From: Limnomonas spitsbergensis
Taxonomy: Eukaryota > Chlorophyta > Chlorophyceae > Chlamydomonadales
Length of the DNA stretch: 64,000 bases
NCBI GenBank assembly: GCA_037349105.1
Contig: JAYJMM010000099.1
Location: 1,488,001-1,552,000, forward strand
Direction: 5' to 3'
Position numbers and translations under genes: made by a program. This document shows positions 39,600-51,500 of the stretch, one piece after another. Position 1 is the first letter of the stretch. Every line of letters starts with the position of its first letter. The notes beneath the pieces were generated by a model that made no database searches, was not told where the DNA came from, and worked only from the letters and a program-made list of their open reading frames with translations.

Positions 39600-42500
39600 A
39601 TGACGACCGAAAACTCTGTGCGTCGAGCCATTATAAACTGCAGGCAAACCAGCCTTAAGCTCCTGGAGGATGCCAAGAAGGCGCGAGTGTTCCAAGAGGA
39701 TTGTGCCCGCATGGCGAAGTTTGCGAGACGAATTCAGGTGCGGGACACTACTGACAGCTGTGACGCGCTGCATGTGCATGGCAGGGTACTGTCCTCCCTT
39801 CTCTGCAAGTCTGCATGTGGCTGTCACTTTCCAGCCGGGTGTTCTGGCACAGAGGTAGGGCACGATCAAACAACACGTTGTGCTTCAAATGCGGTTCGGA
39901 TGTTGTGGTAGTGGATACAATTCAGGGACATAGGCCCCTACTGGCTCGTAAGCATCACCATGCATGCATGCACTTAGGTCCTAGGGTCATAACCAACACG
40001 ATGGTTAGCTAGTGAAGCAGCCCATACATAGCCCCATAATCAAGCGCATGATTGCAGCCTGCGAGCAACATGCATGGACCCCAACTGATTGACCAGAGTC
40101 ACCATGGATGCATTCAGCCTTCACCATTCAGAAAAGCTCATCAAAGCACAATCTGGCTATGGACGCATGGGCCTGGCGCAGAAAACCTGCTAATTGGAAC
40201 CGCGGCCATAGCGCAGTCAAAGCTTAATACCAGTCGTCCCAGTGGTGGCCGCCCAGCGGCCCACCGAAGGTGAGGTCTGGAGGGCACCAACAGGAACACT
40301 GCCCGTACAAGGTCAACCTACTGACAGTCGATGTCCCACGTGGCCACGTATACCTACAAACTGATCAAACATTCTTGTTTGCCATGTAATCCTTTGATTG
40401 CCTCTTCCTGGGGTGCGGCTGAACCTCCCCCTGCCTACAGCCGCTCTTGGACGAAGTGGAGTCGTCCTCAGGGAGCATAGCGGCCACCGGAGCAGGAGTG
40501 ACCGCGTTCCAGGTGCTGCTGCGCTGGGTGGACCAGGGTTTAGGCCTTCAAGGTTCGGGTTGGGTTCTAGGGGAGTCGAGGTTCAATCTGTGAGGCCCTG
40601 GCTGTTTGGCCCCCAAACCAAATATGTGCATGTCAATCATGAACCAGCAGTGCGGCCACTAGCGCAGGGGGGGCGGCGTTCCATGTGCCGTTGCCGTTGG
40701 GTGGACTAGGGGGTTGGTGTTCAGGGTTGAAGGGCTGCAGTTGAAACCGTTAAACCCTGGCTGTGTGGCCCTCAAGATGGACGTGTGCTGGTCAATTATA
40801 ATCGAGCGTCGCAGCTATGGGTGTAGGGGTCATGGCGTTCCCAAGATCAATCCTAGCTACCATGCACAGCCAGGACCATGATGCGACCTTGGCGTTCCAG
40901 CTGCCGCTATGCTGTGCGCACTGGCGTTTAGGGTGAGGGGTTCAGGGTTTAGACGGGGGGGTTGGGGGTTGAGTTTAAGGGTTGAAATTTAGGGTTTGGA
41001 TTAGGGGTGAAGCTCTCAAAGCTCCACCCAATGGATGCACAGGAGCTTTTAGTTCGCTTCAGACCACTATCGGGGGGCAGCTTGGCGGGCGGGCGGCCAC
41101 CTCTTGGCCGATTGGGTCCAACCATTTGCCCGCCTGCGGCTGGCGGTCCAAAGCAGCAGTGCTTGATGCTCCGATTTCCCTCAGTCACAGGCTGCAGTGT
41201 AGCTGCGTTGTAGCTGAATTGTAGCTGGAGCACACTTGAATCATCACTGGAGAGCAGGAGATTGAGGTAGCCATGCTGCAGTGTAGCTGATTTGTAGCTG
41301 CGTTGTTATATCTTGGGACCCCAAGCAGGAAGGGGACCCAAGAAAGTGCTTGAAACAAAATATGCATGGTCTGCTTGGCCCATAAGATTAAGCAGCAGGA
41401 ATTGTAGCACTTGAATCATTTCTGGTGCGCAGGAGATTGAGGTAGCCATGCTGCGTGCGTCCCGCTTGGTGGACTCCTGCAGCAGTTTGGGCCCCTTCTA
41501 CGTCCTCATGCACGATGCGGACCTGGCATCGGCCTTCGTCGACTGTTCGCTGGACATGGGTGCGGCCATGTCCAAGGTGTGTGTGCATAGTTCAGGGTTA
41601 AGGAATAAGAGGGAAGGATTTTTCAGGGTTTGGGGGCTACTGGCTCGGGGTTTGTTTGTTAGGAGTTTGATGTGTGGCAGGCCTCTGGGCAGCCACCACT
41701 TGGCTGACAGTGACTTCACCTCGACCGGCCTCTGACCAGTGCCCCAATCTGCAGGCGTGCCATGCCAGGCCCCCGCAGCCGCAGGCCGTGGTGTAGCTGA
41801 ATTGTAGCTGGATTGTATATGAATTGGCGCTGCATTGTCGTTGAATCATCCTTATCAGGAACAGTGCTTTCCCCCTGGCCTATTCTCATTTGATCCAACT
41901 CATTCGATCGTAGTCCAACTGAGGGAGCTGATGGATAATGTAAATAGCTGAAGTGTAACTGAATGACCCTGTAATTTAGCAATGTTTTCTCCTTGGCTGT
42001 TTCCCCTTTATAATACACAGTTGATCCCACTCCAACTGAGGGAGCTGGCGGACAACGTGGAGGAAATCCAGGTGCTGCTGACTCAGCTTCAACGCCAGAT
42101 CGTGGACCACGATATGTCGGCGAAAAGGGTTTCGGTGTTGACCGGGCTGCGGGGACAGGTGTGCTGACTGGAGCTCATTCAGGGGGGGAGAGGATCTTCG
42201 CTCCGTGGGGAGGGGATCTTCACTCTGGATCTGCTGTAACTTCATGATTAGGGGTAGCAAGAATGCTACACCCGTCAGGGGCGTGTGGGGGTTGAGGAAA
42301 CACTGCGGTATCGGCCGAGGCTGCTTCCACACCGTTATTGAAAGTTCAATGTGTGATGCCCTTACTGGAGGTGCATCCTGGACACACTTTTCTCTTAGAT
42401 CTGCGCAGATCTCTCTGCTCTTGGAAGTCATCACTTGGCCCCTCTTTCCCCCATCCCTGCAGGCGGAGAGCCTGCGTGTGGGGACTGAAGGCGCCCGCCC

Positions 42501-45500
42501 GTTGGCCGAGCTGCCTGCAGCCCTGGGCGTGGTGGACGGATGCACCTACCTGCAGCTGACGTCAGACTTAGGGCATCTGCAGGAGCTGCACGAAGGGGCC
42601 GTGAAGGTGGGAGACGAGGATGAATTCAGGTGGTCGCAGCTACTATTCAGGTACAATTTAGCTACAATCCAACTGTAATTCAGCTACAATTGAGCTACGT
42701 ATGGCCATGGGGGCCGGGTGCAGCAAAACCTGTTGATTGTGTTCCTGGCTGCATGTCGGTCAAGATTTGGTCTTCATCTGCCCAGTGGGGGCTGAGCAGG
42801 GGACGAAGGGGCCACTCAAGTGGGGCAGGCAGCACCGGGCTGTGTACTGTGTAGGGGATCAAAGGGGATTATCTCTGAAGGGAATGAACTGGATCAACAT
42901 ACAATTTAGGGTCCATCAGCTAACAGTTAGGTTCCATCAGCTACATTTACGACAGCTTCAGCTACAAGGCATGTTGGTCCAGCTAGAATTTTGGTTGCTC
43001 CAGCCACTTTTTTAGGTTGCTTCAGCTACAATGTAGGATTCTTCAGCTATTATAATTGTTGCTTCAGCTACACTTTAGGTCATTTCAGATACAATGTAGG
43101 CTGCTTCAGCTTCTAGTACTAGGCTTCCCTCAGCTACTATTTAGGTTGCTTAAGCTGCAACCTAGCTACAACACAACATACAGCTGAGGGGTCCTGTGAG
43201 GCAGGCAGCACTGGGCTCATCAAGGGGGCTGAACTGGACTGTTCTCTGACATGGGAGGACTGCATGAGCATGGCTTGTGGGGTCGTACTGTGCCGATTGC
43301 AGCCCTTACGGTGGCTGAATCACGCAGCTGAGTTTCACTTACAGTAATTCCAGGGCGAATTCCGCCACTTTTTCCAGTAAGGAACCGTAGTGCCTTGCAC
43401 GTTTTCTGAATGACCACGCAGTCGCTCAGCACTGAGGTAGAGGCTGGTCAAGTGGGGCATGTAAACACTGGGCTGAGCAAGGGGGGATGAACTTGTCTGC
43501 TTCCATGTCCCCTGTTGCTCACCCCCCCCTGTTGCCTGTGCCCACAGGCCTGTAAGTGGACCGAGGCCTTCTTCCTCGCCCAGCTCATTGCTCTTGAGAA
43601 GCCACTGGCGCCCACCAGCAGCCGGCAGATGGCAGCCAGACAGATGAATGAGGTGGGAAGTGTGGGTAAATGTCTGCGTGGGTGGGTGGGAGGTGGGTGG
43701 GAAGTTTGGGTACATGTATGCGTGGGTGGGTGGGAATGGTGGGTAAATGGATCGGTGGGTTGGAAATTGTGGGTGGGTTGTTGGGTGGGAGGTGTGTGGG
43801 TGGGTGGGAGGTGGGTAGGAAAGGTGGATACATGGATGGGTGGGTGGGTGGGACAAGATGTCGGATGTGGGTGGGTGGGTGAGAGATGCAGATGTCACAC
43901 AAGGGTGGGTGAGTGTGTGGGGGAATAAGGCAGGTGTGGGTGGGTGGGTGGTCAACGTGCTGTAGCTGAATGGTAGCTGAATGGTAGGTAAAAGGTAGCT
44001 GTAGCAGCTGCCTTAACTACACTACCGGCCCCCTCCTTCTCCATGCCCTCTATCAGAATGTGGTCAACGTGTCTCCTTCCAAGGCTGCCATGCAAGCGGA
44101 GGAGGAGAAGGAGAATTTTGCTTTCAAGCCAAATGACCCTGTGGTCGAGGTGAGGCAGGGTCAAATCGGGGTACAGGCCCTACGGTGTATCTTACGCAGG
44201 TCCACACTTTATTTTTTCTATGGCAATTCAGATAAACTTCAGCTGCAATTCAGCTACGTCACGGCCTATGGCCTGAGGGGCCAAGGGCAGCTAGACCTGC
44301 TGTTTGTCCCAGGAGCCGTAGGCGCATAGGCTGGTTCAGGTTTCGTCCCCATGGGCTCAATGGCGGCTGTCCAGCGCCCTCCCAAGGCAGGCGAGTGAGC
44401 ACTATCACTGGTTTAGGGTTTATTACTATTAAGTTGAGGGTTAAGTTCAAGGGTTCTAGCAAGAGGCCCCAAATGGCATTCGTCATATCCCCAGCCCTCC
44501 TCGAGCACCCTATGGATCTTCCAGATCCTCCGTCATCCGATACCCCGATGCCATGCTGACCCACCTATAATTAGGTGGGCCTGTGGCGGAGGGGAGGCAA
44601 GTCAGGTCAGGAGTTTGTGGCATACCCCCCCCCGATTCACCGCAAATGTTCAAAGCCAGTTTGTGGTAATAATTGGCACTGGGAAAGCACCAACCAAATC
44701 CTTTTTGATGCTGGACTACCGCTCGCATACAAAGCCCCTTAACTCTCAACCCCTTGACCCTGAACCTTCAACCCCCAATCCTGATCCCTGAAGTGTAAAC
44801 CCTGGGATAAGGACATGGCTCATTTGGCTGAGGTGTGGCAGGGTTCAGGTCAGGACGCCACTGAGGGGAGGGACAGGAGACCCTTTCGGCGATGGAAGCG
44901 ATGGTCCCAACTGAACACCAGATGCCCCGGGGGGACGCTGCTGCTGTTTCTTTCTGTTAGCGTCTCAGGTTTTCTAGGGTGGGGCGACCGGCCTCCCACT
45001 TGTAAAGACAAGCAAAAAATGATGCAACGAGAAAAACGAGAAAGAGATAGAGAGAGGACGGCAGATGCAAGGGGGCATCTTGATCACAATTGATGCAACA
45101 CAAACAAGGACATTTAGAATGTACCCTGGTGTCACCATTTGTATGGACCATTATATCGGTACTGTATGGACTGTATGTTGAGTCCAGAGCAGACAGAACC
45201 TTGCTTGAATAGCTCATCTGCCGCTCCAACTCCGTGCTATTTGGGGGTTGAGGGTCCAGGTTATAAACTGATGTGTTGTCAGTACCTAACCCACCTGTTT
45301 TAACCCTGACCCCCCTAACCATCCTTCCAGGTCTGCACCCTGTTGGACCGTCTGTGTCGTCCGAGTATAAACTCCAACCAATCATACCACCCCATAAATC
45401 GTTCCAGATCCACGCTTTGTTGGACCACCTGTGCCTTCCTGATATCTACTCTAACCACCCTGACCACCCCAACCATCCCTCCAGGTCTGCACCCTGTTGG

Positions 45501-48500
45501 ACTCTCTGTGTTGTACGAAGATTCCCTCGAACGAACCTTTTCATCCCAACAACCACCCCACCAACTGCTCCAGATTTGCGCCCTGTTGGACCACCTGTGT
45601 CGTCCTGATATTTACCCTAACCACCCTAACCACCCCAACCACCCGTTCCAGGTCCATGCCCTGTTGGGCCATCCGTGTCGTCCGGTCGTTTAGTTTGACC
45701 ACCTCAACTTACGTAACCACCCGTTCCAGGTCTTCACCCTTGTGGTCCGTCTGTGTCATCCAACTGTTTATTCCAACCAGCACAACCACCATAATCACCC
45801 CCTACCACTCCTTCCAGATCTGTGCTCTGTTGGACTGTTTGTGTTGTCCTGATATTTACCCTAACCACCCGTTCCAGGTCTGCCTGTTCCGAATGTTGAT
45901 CCCAAACGCCCAACCACCCCAACCACCCGCTCCAGGTCCGCGCCCTGTTGGACCGCCTGTGTCGTCCCAACCTGAGTCTGGACCTGCGGCTGGCCACCCT
46001 GCAGCCCCTGGTGGCCGCTGCTGGCCTGGTGCCGCCTATCGTCGGCTCATCGCTACACAGCGGCGCAGTGCTGTTCGCTTTCACAGATCCCCAATGCGCG
46101 AAGCAGGTGAATGGGGCAAGGGGACGGGGGAAGGAGGGCGCCAGCTTTGAAAATGCGGCGTGTTATTCAGTGATTGATTTATCGACCGTTTTGGGGTAAG
46201 GGGATGATTGGGCAGGAGGGCAGACAGGAGGGGCATGGGGGAGGATCAGGGAACATGAGGGCAGGTTTGGGTGATGCTTTGAATAAGAATGGGAAATATG
46301 GCGGTAGCCACCGCTTCCCCCCCCCATTTCATCGCCACACAGCGGCGCGATGCTGCTCGCTCTCACGGATCCTTAATGTGCTAATCATGTGAAGGGGGGG
46401 TGGGGGGGCAGGAGGGCCCCTGACAGCAGCTATGGGTGGCTGCGGATTTGAATGACAGGCACGTTGGCTGCTGCTGGCCTCGTGCCACCCAATGTGTATG
46501 TTTAGCGGTGCCAACCTGTTTGCTTTCACAGGCTCCCAATGCGCTAAACAGGTGAACAGGGTGGGGGGGGGGCGGGGGAAAGGAGGGCACCAGCCCTGAG
46601 CATGCGGATGCAGATTTTAAAAAGAGGCTTGCAGGCAGCCGCTGCTGGTCCGGTGCCGCCTGTCGTAGGTGTACAGCGGCACTGCACTCTTGTCATTCAC
46701 ACGTCCTCGTTGATTGATGCAGGTGAAAGAGACAAGAGGGGGGCGGGGGGCAGGAGGGCACCAGCCTTGAAAATGTGTTTTTGTGTGTGTCTGTATGTGA
46801 ATGGCGGACATGTGGTGGCCGTTCCCTCCTCCCTGATGCCCGCTAGGCCGTGTCGATCATTAATGGAGATATGCCTGATGCTGCCAAACTCTGGGTCCTG
46901 AGCCTGAGCCTGAGCCTGAGCCTAGTTACATCTCCCCCTCCCCTCCACCAGGTCCCAATCCCAGCCCCTGCTCCCTCCTCCCTGTCCCCCACAAGGTCGT
47001 TTCGATAATCAATAGAGAGGTGCCTGATGCTGTTAAGCTCTGGGTCTTGAGCCTGATCACGAGCCTGGTGACATCTTCCCCTCCCCTGAACTCCACATTG
47101 TCCTGGTCCCTGCTCCTTGCTAGGTCGTGTCGATCATTAACGGGGAGATGCCTGATGCAGTTAAGCTCTGGGTCCTGAGCCTGATATTGAGCCTGGTGCA
47201 TCCCGAGCGTGGACTGAACCGCGACACGGCTGAGGCCATGCTGTCGACGGGCCTTCCTGTGGCCCTGTGCCGCATGCTGGTGCGGACAACCACGCCAGAG
47301 GACCAGCGCATGCAGGTGCGAGGGATGGCATTTCTGCAATTTTCTTGTGGGCCTTACTAAAAGATTTGAGTTGCCTTTCATCAGGTTGGAAACAGCTGTT
47401 TATCGAATACTTCCCTCAGACCAAAAGGTGGACAGAGACTCTCGATTTCTGACTGACCCTGTTGATGGCAACTGAGAATGTGTATTTTTAATGATGCCTT
47501 CACCCCCAAACAACATTAATTTTGAGGGGAGGCTAGTCAAATCTTCTGTGATTTCCCCCCCACATTTCGCCACATGCTGGTGCGGACAGCGGTGCCGGGG
47601 GACCAGCACATGCAGGTGGGAACGCCTAAACCTGTGGCTTTCAAACGCATTCCAGAGCCTCCTTCGTCAGCTCTCTTGTGCAACAGGAACTTGCATCACC
47701 TCACATTAAATATTTGGTTGAAGCCAAATTAACGGCATTTTTGTTCCTCTGGTTTGAAACCCGTGTGTTTCAACTGCCATGCAGAGCTTGTCCATGCTGC
47801 GGCAGCTGGTGTGCAATGTGAACTCGCATCAGATATTAGTGGAGGCCAAAGTCATCCCGGCCATCGTCAAGCAGGTAGGGCTGTCTGTCTGTCTGTTTGT
47901 CTGTATGGCTTCAGTAAATCTCAATACGGTGGCTGTCTGTTTGTCTGTCTGTCTGTATGGCGTCTGTAAATCTGAATACGGTGTAAATACCATCCCGTCA
48001 GTCTGAAATGGTTTTCTTTATCTTTGGTTCCATGTCTTGGCCTTAAATGGAGCATATTTTATCCGACATTGGCACGCTATACGCGTCATTTACCTGCGGT
48101 GACGTTGCTCGACTCACTGCTAAAGGAGTCCGTCGTCCCCCGCGGTCCAAATAATGTGATTTGTTTATAAAGCAACAATGCCCGTAATCGTAAATACAGG
48201 TAAACCGGTAGAAGTGAATACTGGTACACAAGAAATATAATAGTTCAGAAATGTGCATGTAAATGTACATCTAGTCAAAGGTCGCTTTATCATCAAGCCA
48301 CCCGCCAGGTCCGCTACTGGTTCGTTGCTGCTGCGTGACCAGTCCAACCAATCATCCATGATTTAAAATGCTGTTGCGCAGATCGCAGAAGTTCGTCTGG
48401 TCAAGGGTCGCTTCACAGTCAAGCCTCCTGCCAGCTCCGCAACAGCAGCGGGACCGGTCCAGTGGGACATGCAACAGCAGATGACTCAGCTGGCTATACT

Positions 48501-51500
48501 GATGCTGAACGATCTGGGCACGCTCAGTGGTCACACTTACAAGGTTTGATTACTAATATTGCACATGCTGGCTAGGTGGGGTAGCAGCTGGATACATGGT
48601 TACGTCCTGGGTTATCTGAGCATGGCCAGCGGTCACACTTTCAAGGTGTGGTTTCTCTTAGTGCACATGTTGGCAAGGTGGGATAGTAGCCGCAAACATG
48701 CTCACGTCCTGGGCCATGTGGGCATGCCAAGTGGTCACACTTATAGTGCATGGTTACTCTTAGTGCACATGCTGCCAAGGCGGGGTAACAGCCATGAACG
48801 TGCTCATGTTATGGACTACTTGGGCATGCCCAGTTTGTCACATATTGCAAGGGTGAAGGTTTCTGGAAAATTTGGTAAAGGTACGGATGTGGCTTCCACC
48901 CCGAGGTGCGCTCTCCCCTTAACCTGCATATCCCTAGTCCCAAGGGGCATAGTGAGGGCGGAGTTGCCGCGAGTCAGAACCAGGGAAAGGGTTTTAAAGG
49001 TTTCAACCTTAAAACCTAAACCTTCACTCCAGGCCCCTGTACGCGATGATATTGAAACAATTGCTGCTGGCTGTTACGTAGGCTTACTTATTTTATGTTG
49101 TTGCTGCTGCATAGTTGCATAAGTTCTGCTGTTGCCAGCAATTACGCAGGGTTGCATGTTTAGAATGGTGCATACCTGCTGGGCCCTGCTTGACGCTTTG
49201 CCGTGTGGGGCTGGTAGGGAATGACTAGGTCAATTCCAGCTACCAGCCAGGACCATGGTGCTGCCATGCCACCCTCCTGTGTGAGGGGGGCAGGAACATG
49301 GACCCCGGCAATCTAGGCAGGGGGGAGAGAGAATATCGTGTGGCGGGTTGCATGTGTGATGTTGTTTTTTGTGCAGTGTTGCTTATGTTTTGTTGTTGTT
49401 GCATGTTGTTGCGCAGGGGGACATTCTGCAGGCCGGAGGTGTTGTTGCACTTGTTTCAAAACTCACTGACCAGGCCTGCCATGAAAATGTGAGTTGTGGC
49501 TTTGAGCTTAACCCTGAACCCTAAAACCTTGACCCTCAACCCTCAACCCATAACACTGGCCCTGTTCGGACAGTCCCAGTGACCCTCATTGTAGTGCCCT
49601 GGAAAGGCCCTTAGCTGTGGAAAGAAAGGGAAGAATAAGAAAAGAAAGGAAAGAAAGAGAGAAATAAAGAAAGGGAAAGAAAAGGGAAAGAAAAAATACA
49701 GGGGAAAGGAAGAAAGACTCGGAAAAGAAAGACATATGAACCGGCATGAACTCCCCATAGTTTGTTTTACTGCATCAAGTACCCTGCGCTTATTCAGTTG
49801 CAGTGTCAATACCTTCCAGCTTCCACCCGACATCACTGCCCACAGTTTTGTTTCAAGGCATCAGATCCCGCCAGCTGCCTGTGTTGTTGCTGCACCTTCA
49901 ACAGCCCCCAGCTGCAGCCCAGCATCAGTATTTTTAATTACGTGACTCAGCTACATGTCAGCTACCTCCAGAGGGAGGCCCCGTTTGTGGCCAGCCATTC
50001 ACTTTTGGCCACCAGTCGTTGGCCGGACTGGGTTTGGTCCCGAAGCGGGCCTTTAGCGGCCGCGGGGCGGCCTGCTTAAGGTGGCCTTGTAGCCGTTAAA
50101 CAAAACTGCCAACATTAGCCTCTACTAGCTATTGCTGCAGAATTGATGCACGCACCGAGGAAATCTCGGGTGGATGGAACCAGCTGCTAAGGGCAGATTA
50201 AACAGCAGAAAACGACTTGCTGAGAATGGTATGTGTCACTACTCCCTCCCAGCCTGTGCTACAGCCTCTGATTTGAGCAAGCGTTCAGAGGGCGCCTAGG
50301 CGTTACATAAACCAAACAAAGGCTGCGCTAAAGCGGAGCGTTTAGGCGAGATTGGCGTGTACTTGCACCCGCCTCACTTTATGTCTCCCTCCCCCCGGGC
50401 TTTTCCCTTCGTCTCCTTGTAGCGGCAGGGAAACGTCCTCGGCACAAAGCCTAAAACCTCAACCCTTGAAACACAACCCGTAACCTGTAAGCTTGACATT
50501 TAAACCCTAATGCACTGTTTCCCTAACCCTCATACCGTATGCCCCTGCGTGGCACAGATGTTTTCTTTGTCCCCCCATCTGGACCACGTCGCTCGCTCCC
50601 TCTCTGCTTGTGTCCCCTTTTGATATGCAGGTGCGGTTGGTGGCCATGACCTCTTTGGGACATCTGATGGAAGACGGTGCCATTGCAGTGGAGGCCGCCA
50701 GGAGTGACGTGCTGGTGAGTGGCTGAATTCACCTGAACCCTAAACCTGTGCTGGTGTGTGGCTGAGGTTACCAGAACCTTAACCCTAAGAATGTGCTGGT
50801 GGGGTGGCTGAGTTTACCCTCACTCTAAACCCACAAGGTGTGAAAGTGCCGCAATGTAGGGATGGATGATGGTTCCCTTCTGGGTCGAGGCCTCAGGTTG
50901 GCCTGGTGGATGCTTAGGGTTTAGGGGTTTAAACTCTTAACCCTAAAACATAGGCATTCGAGCGACTCCCATCCCCCCTTGTTGGGGGGTTCAGGTTTTC
51001 ACACATTTACTCCGAACCCTAAATACCACACTTTGCGTCCAAACTCTGAAGCTTTCAAACACCCCCCCTTCAGGTTGGACTGGTGGATGTTTAGGGGTTA
51101 AGGATTCAAACTCTTCACCCCACAACTTATAAATTCAAAATCCCTCCTCCCAGGTGGGCCTAGTAACCCATAGCTGACCCTACACCCTAAACCCAACAAC
51201 GTATACCTTCACCTTTAAGCATTCAAACGTCCCCCCCTCAGGTTGGCCGAGTGGATGTTCAGGTTCCAGGGTTTAAACTCTTACATGAAAACCTGGGCAT
51301 TCAAATGTACCCCCCCTCCCAGGTTGGCCTGGTCGAGGCTCTCCTCTCCTCCAACCCCGAGATGTCCAAGGCCGCCGCCGCCGCCATCAAGTCGATGCTC
51401 ACGCCCAGCGCCGCCACCAGCCAGCGGACCGCTGCGACGGCCAAGACGGGCAACCTCAGCACCTCCCCGACCAAGGCGCGCTCCGCGGGCGAGGCGGCGG

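Larger units (their letters stand above)
39600..42606 (+). other. exons 1-5: N-terminal helical domain of the ARM gene
   Basis: The joined exons give about 212 residues of mostly amphipathic helix: KLLEDAKKARVFQEDCARMA, then IQPLLDEVESSSGS, then LRASRLVDSCSSLGPFYVLM, then LRELADNVEEIQVLLTQLQR. The pattern of about four long helices before an ARM solenoid resembles the MLKL_NTD/HeLo-like bundles found N-terminal to ARM domains in plant proteins. The resemblance is by pattern only. Confidence 0.5.

Noticed and set aside
40750..40910. True telomere end or chromosome fusion from GGGTTTAGG words
   Set aside because: Words are short, interrupted, in both orientations and inside introns of one gene; no long uniform array.
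43335..43955. 206-codon Pro/His/Thr-rich minus-strand ORF
   Set aside because: Low-complexity shadow of the GGTGGGT array after exon 6.
45273..46150. ORFs spanning the exon-8 array as a repetitive cysteine-rich protein
   Set aside because: The repeats carry intron-like spacers and acceptors; only the last copy continues as a full exon with a donor in phase.
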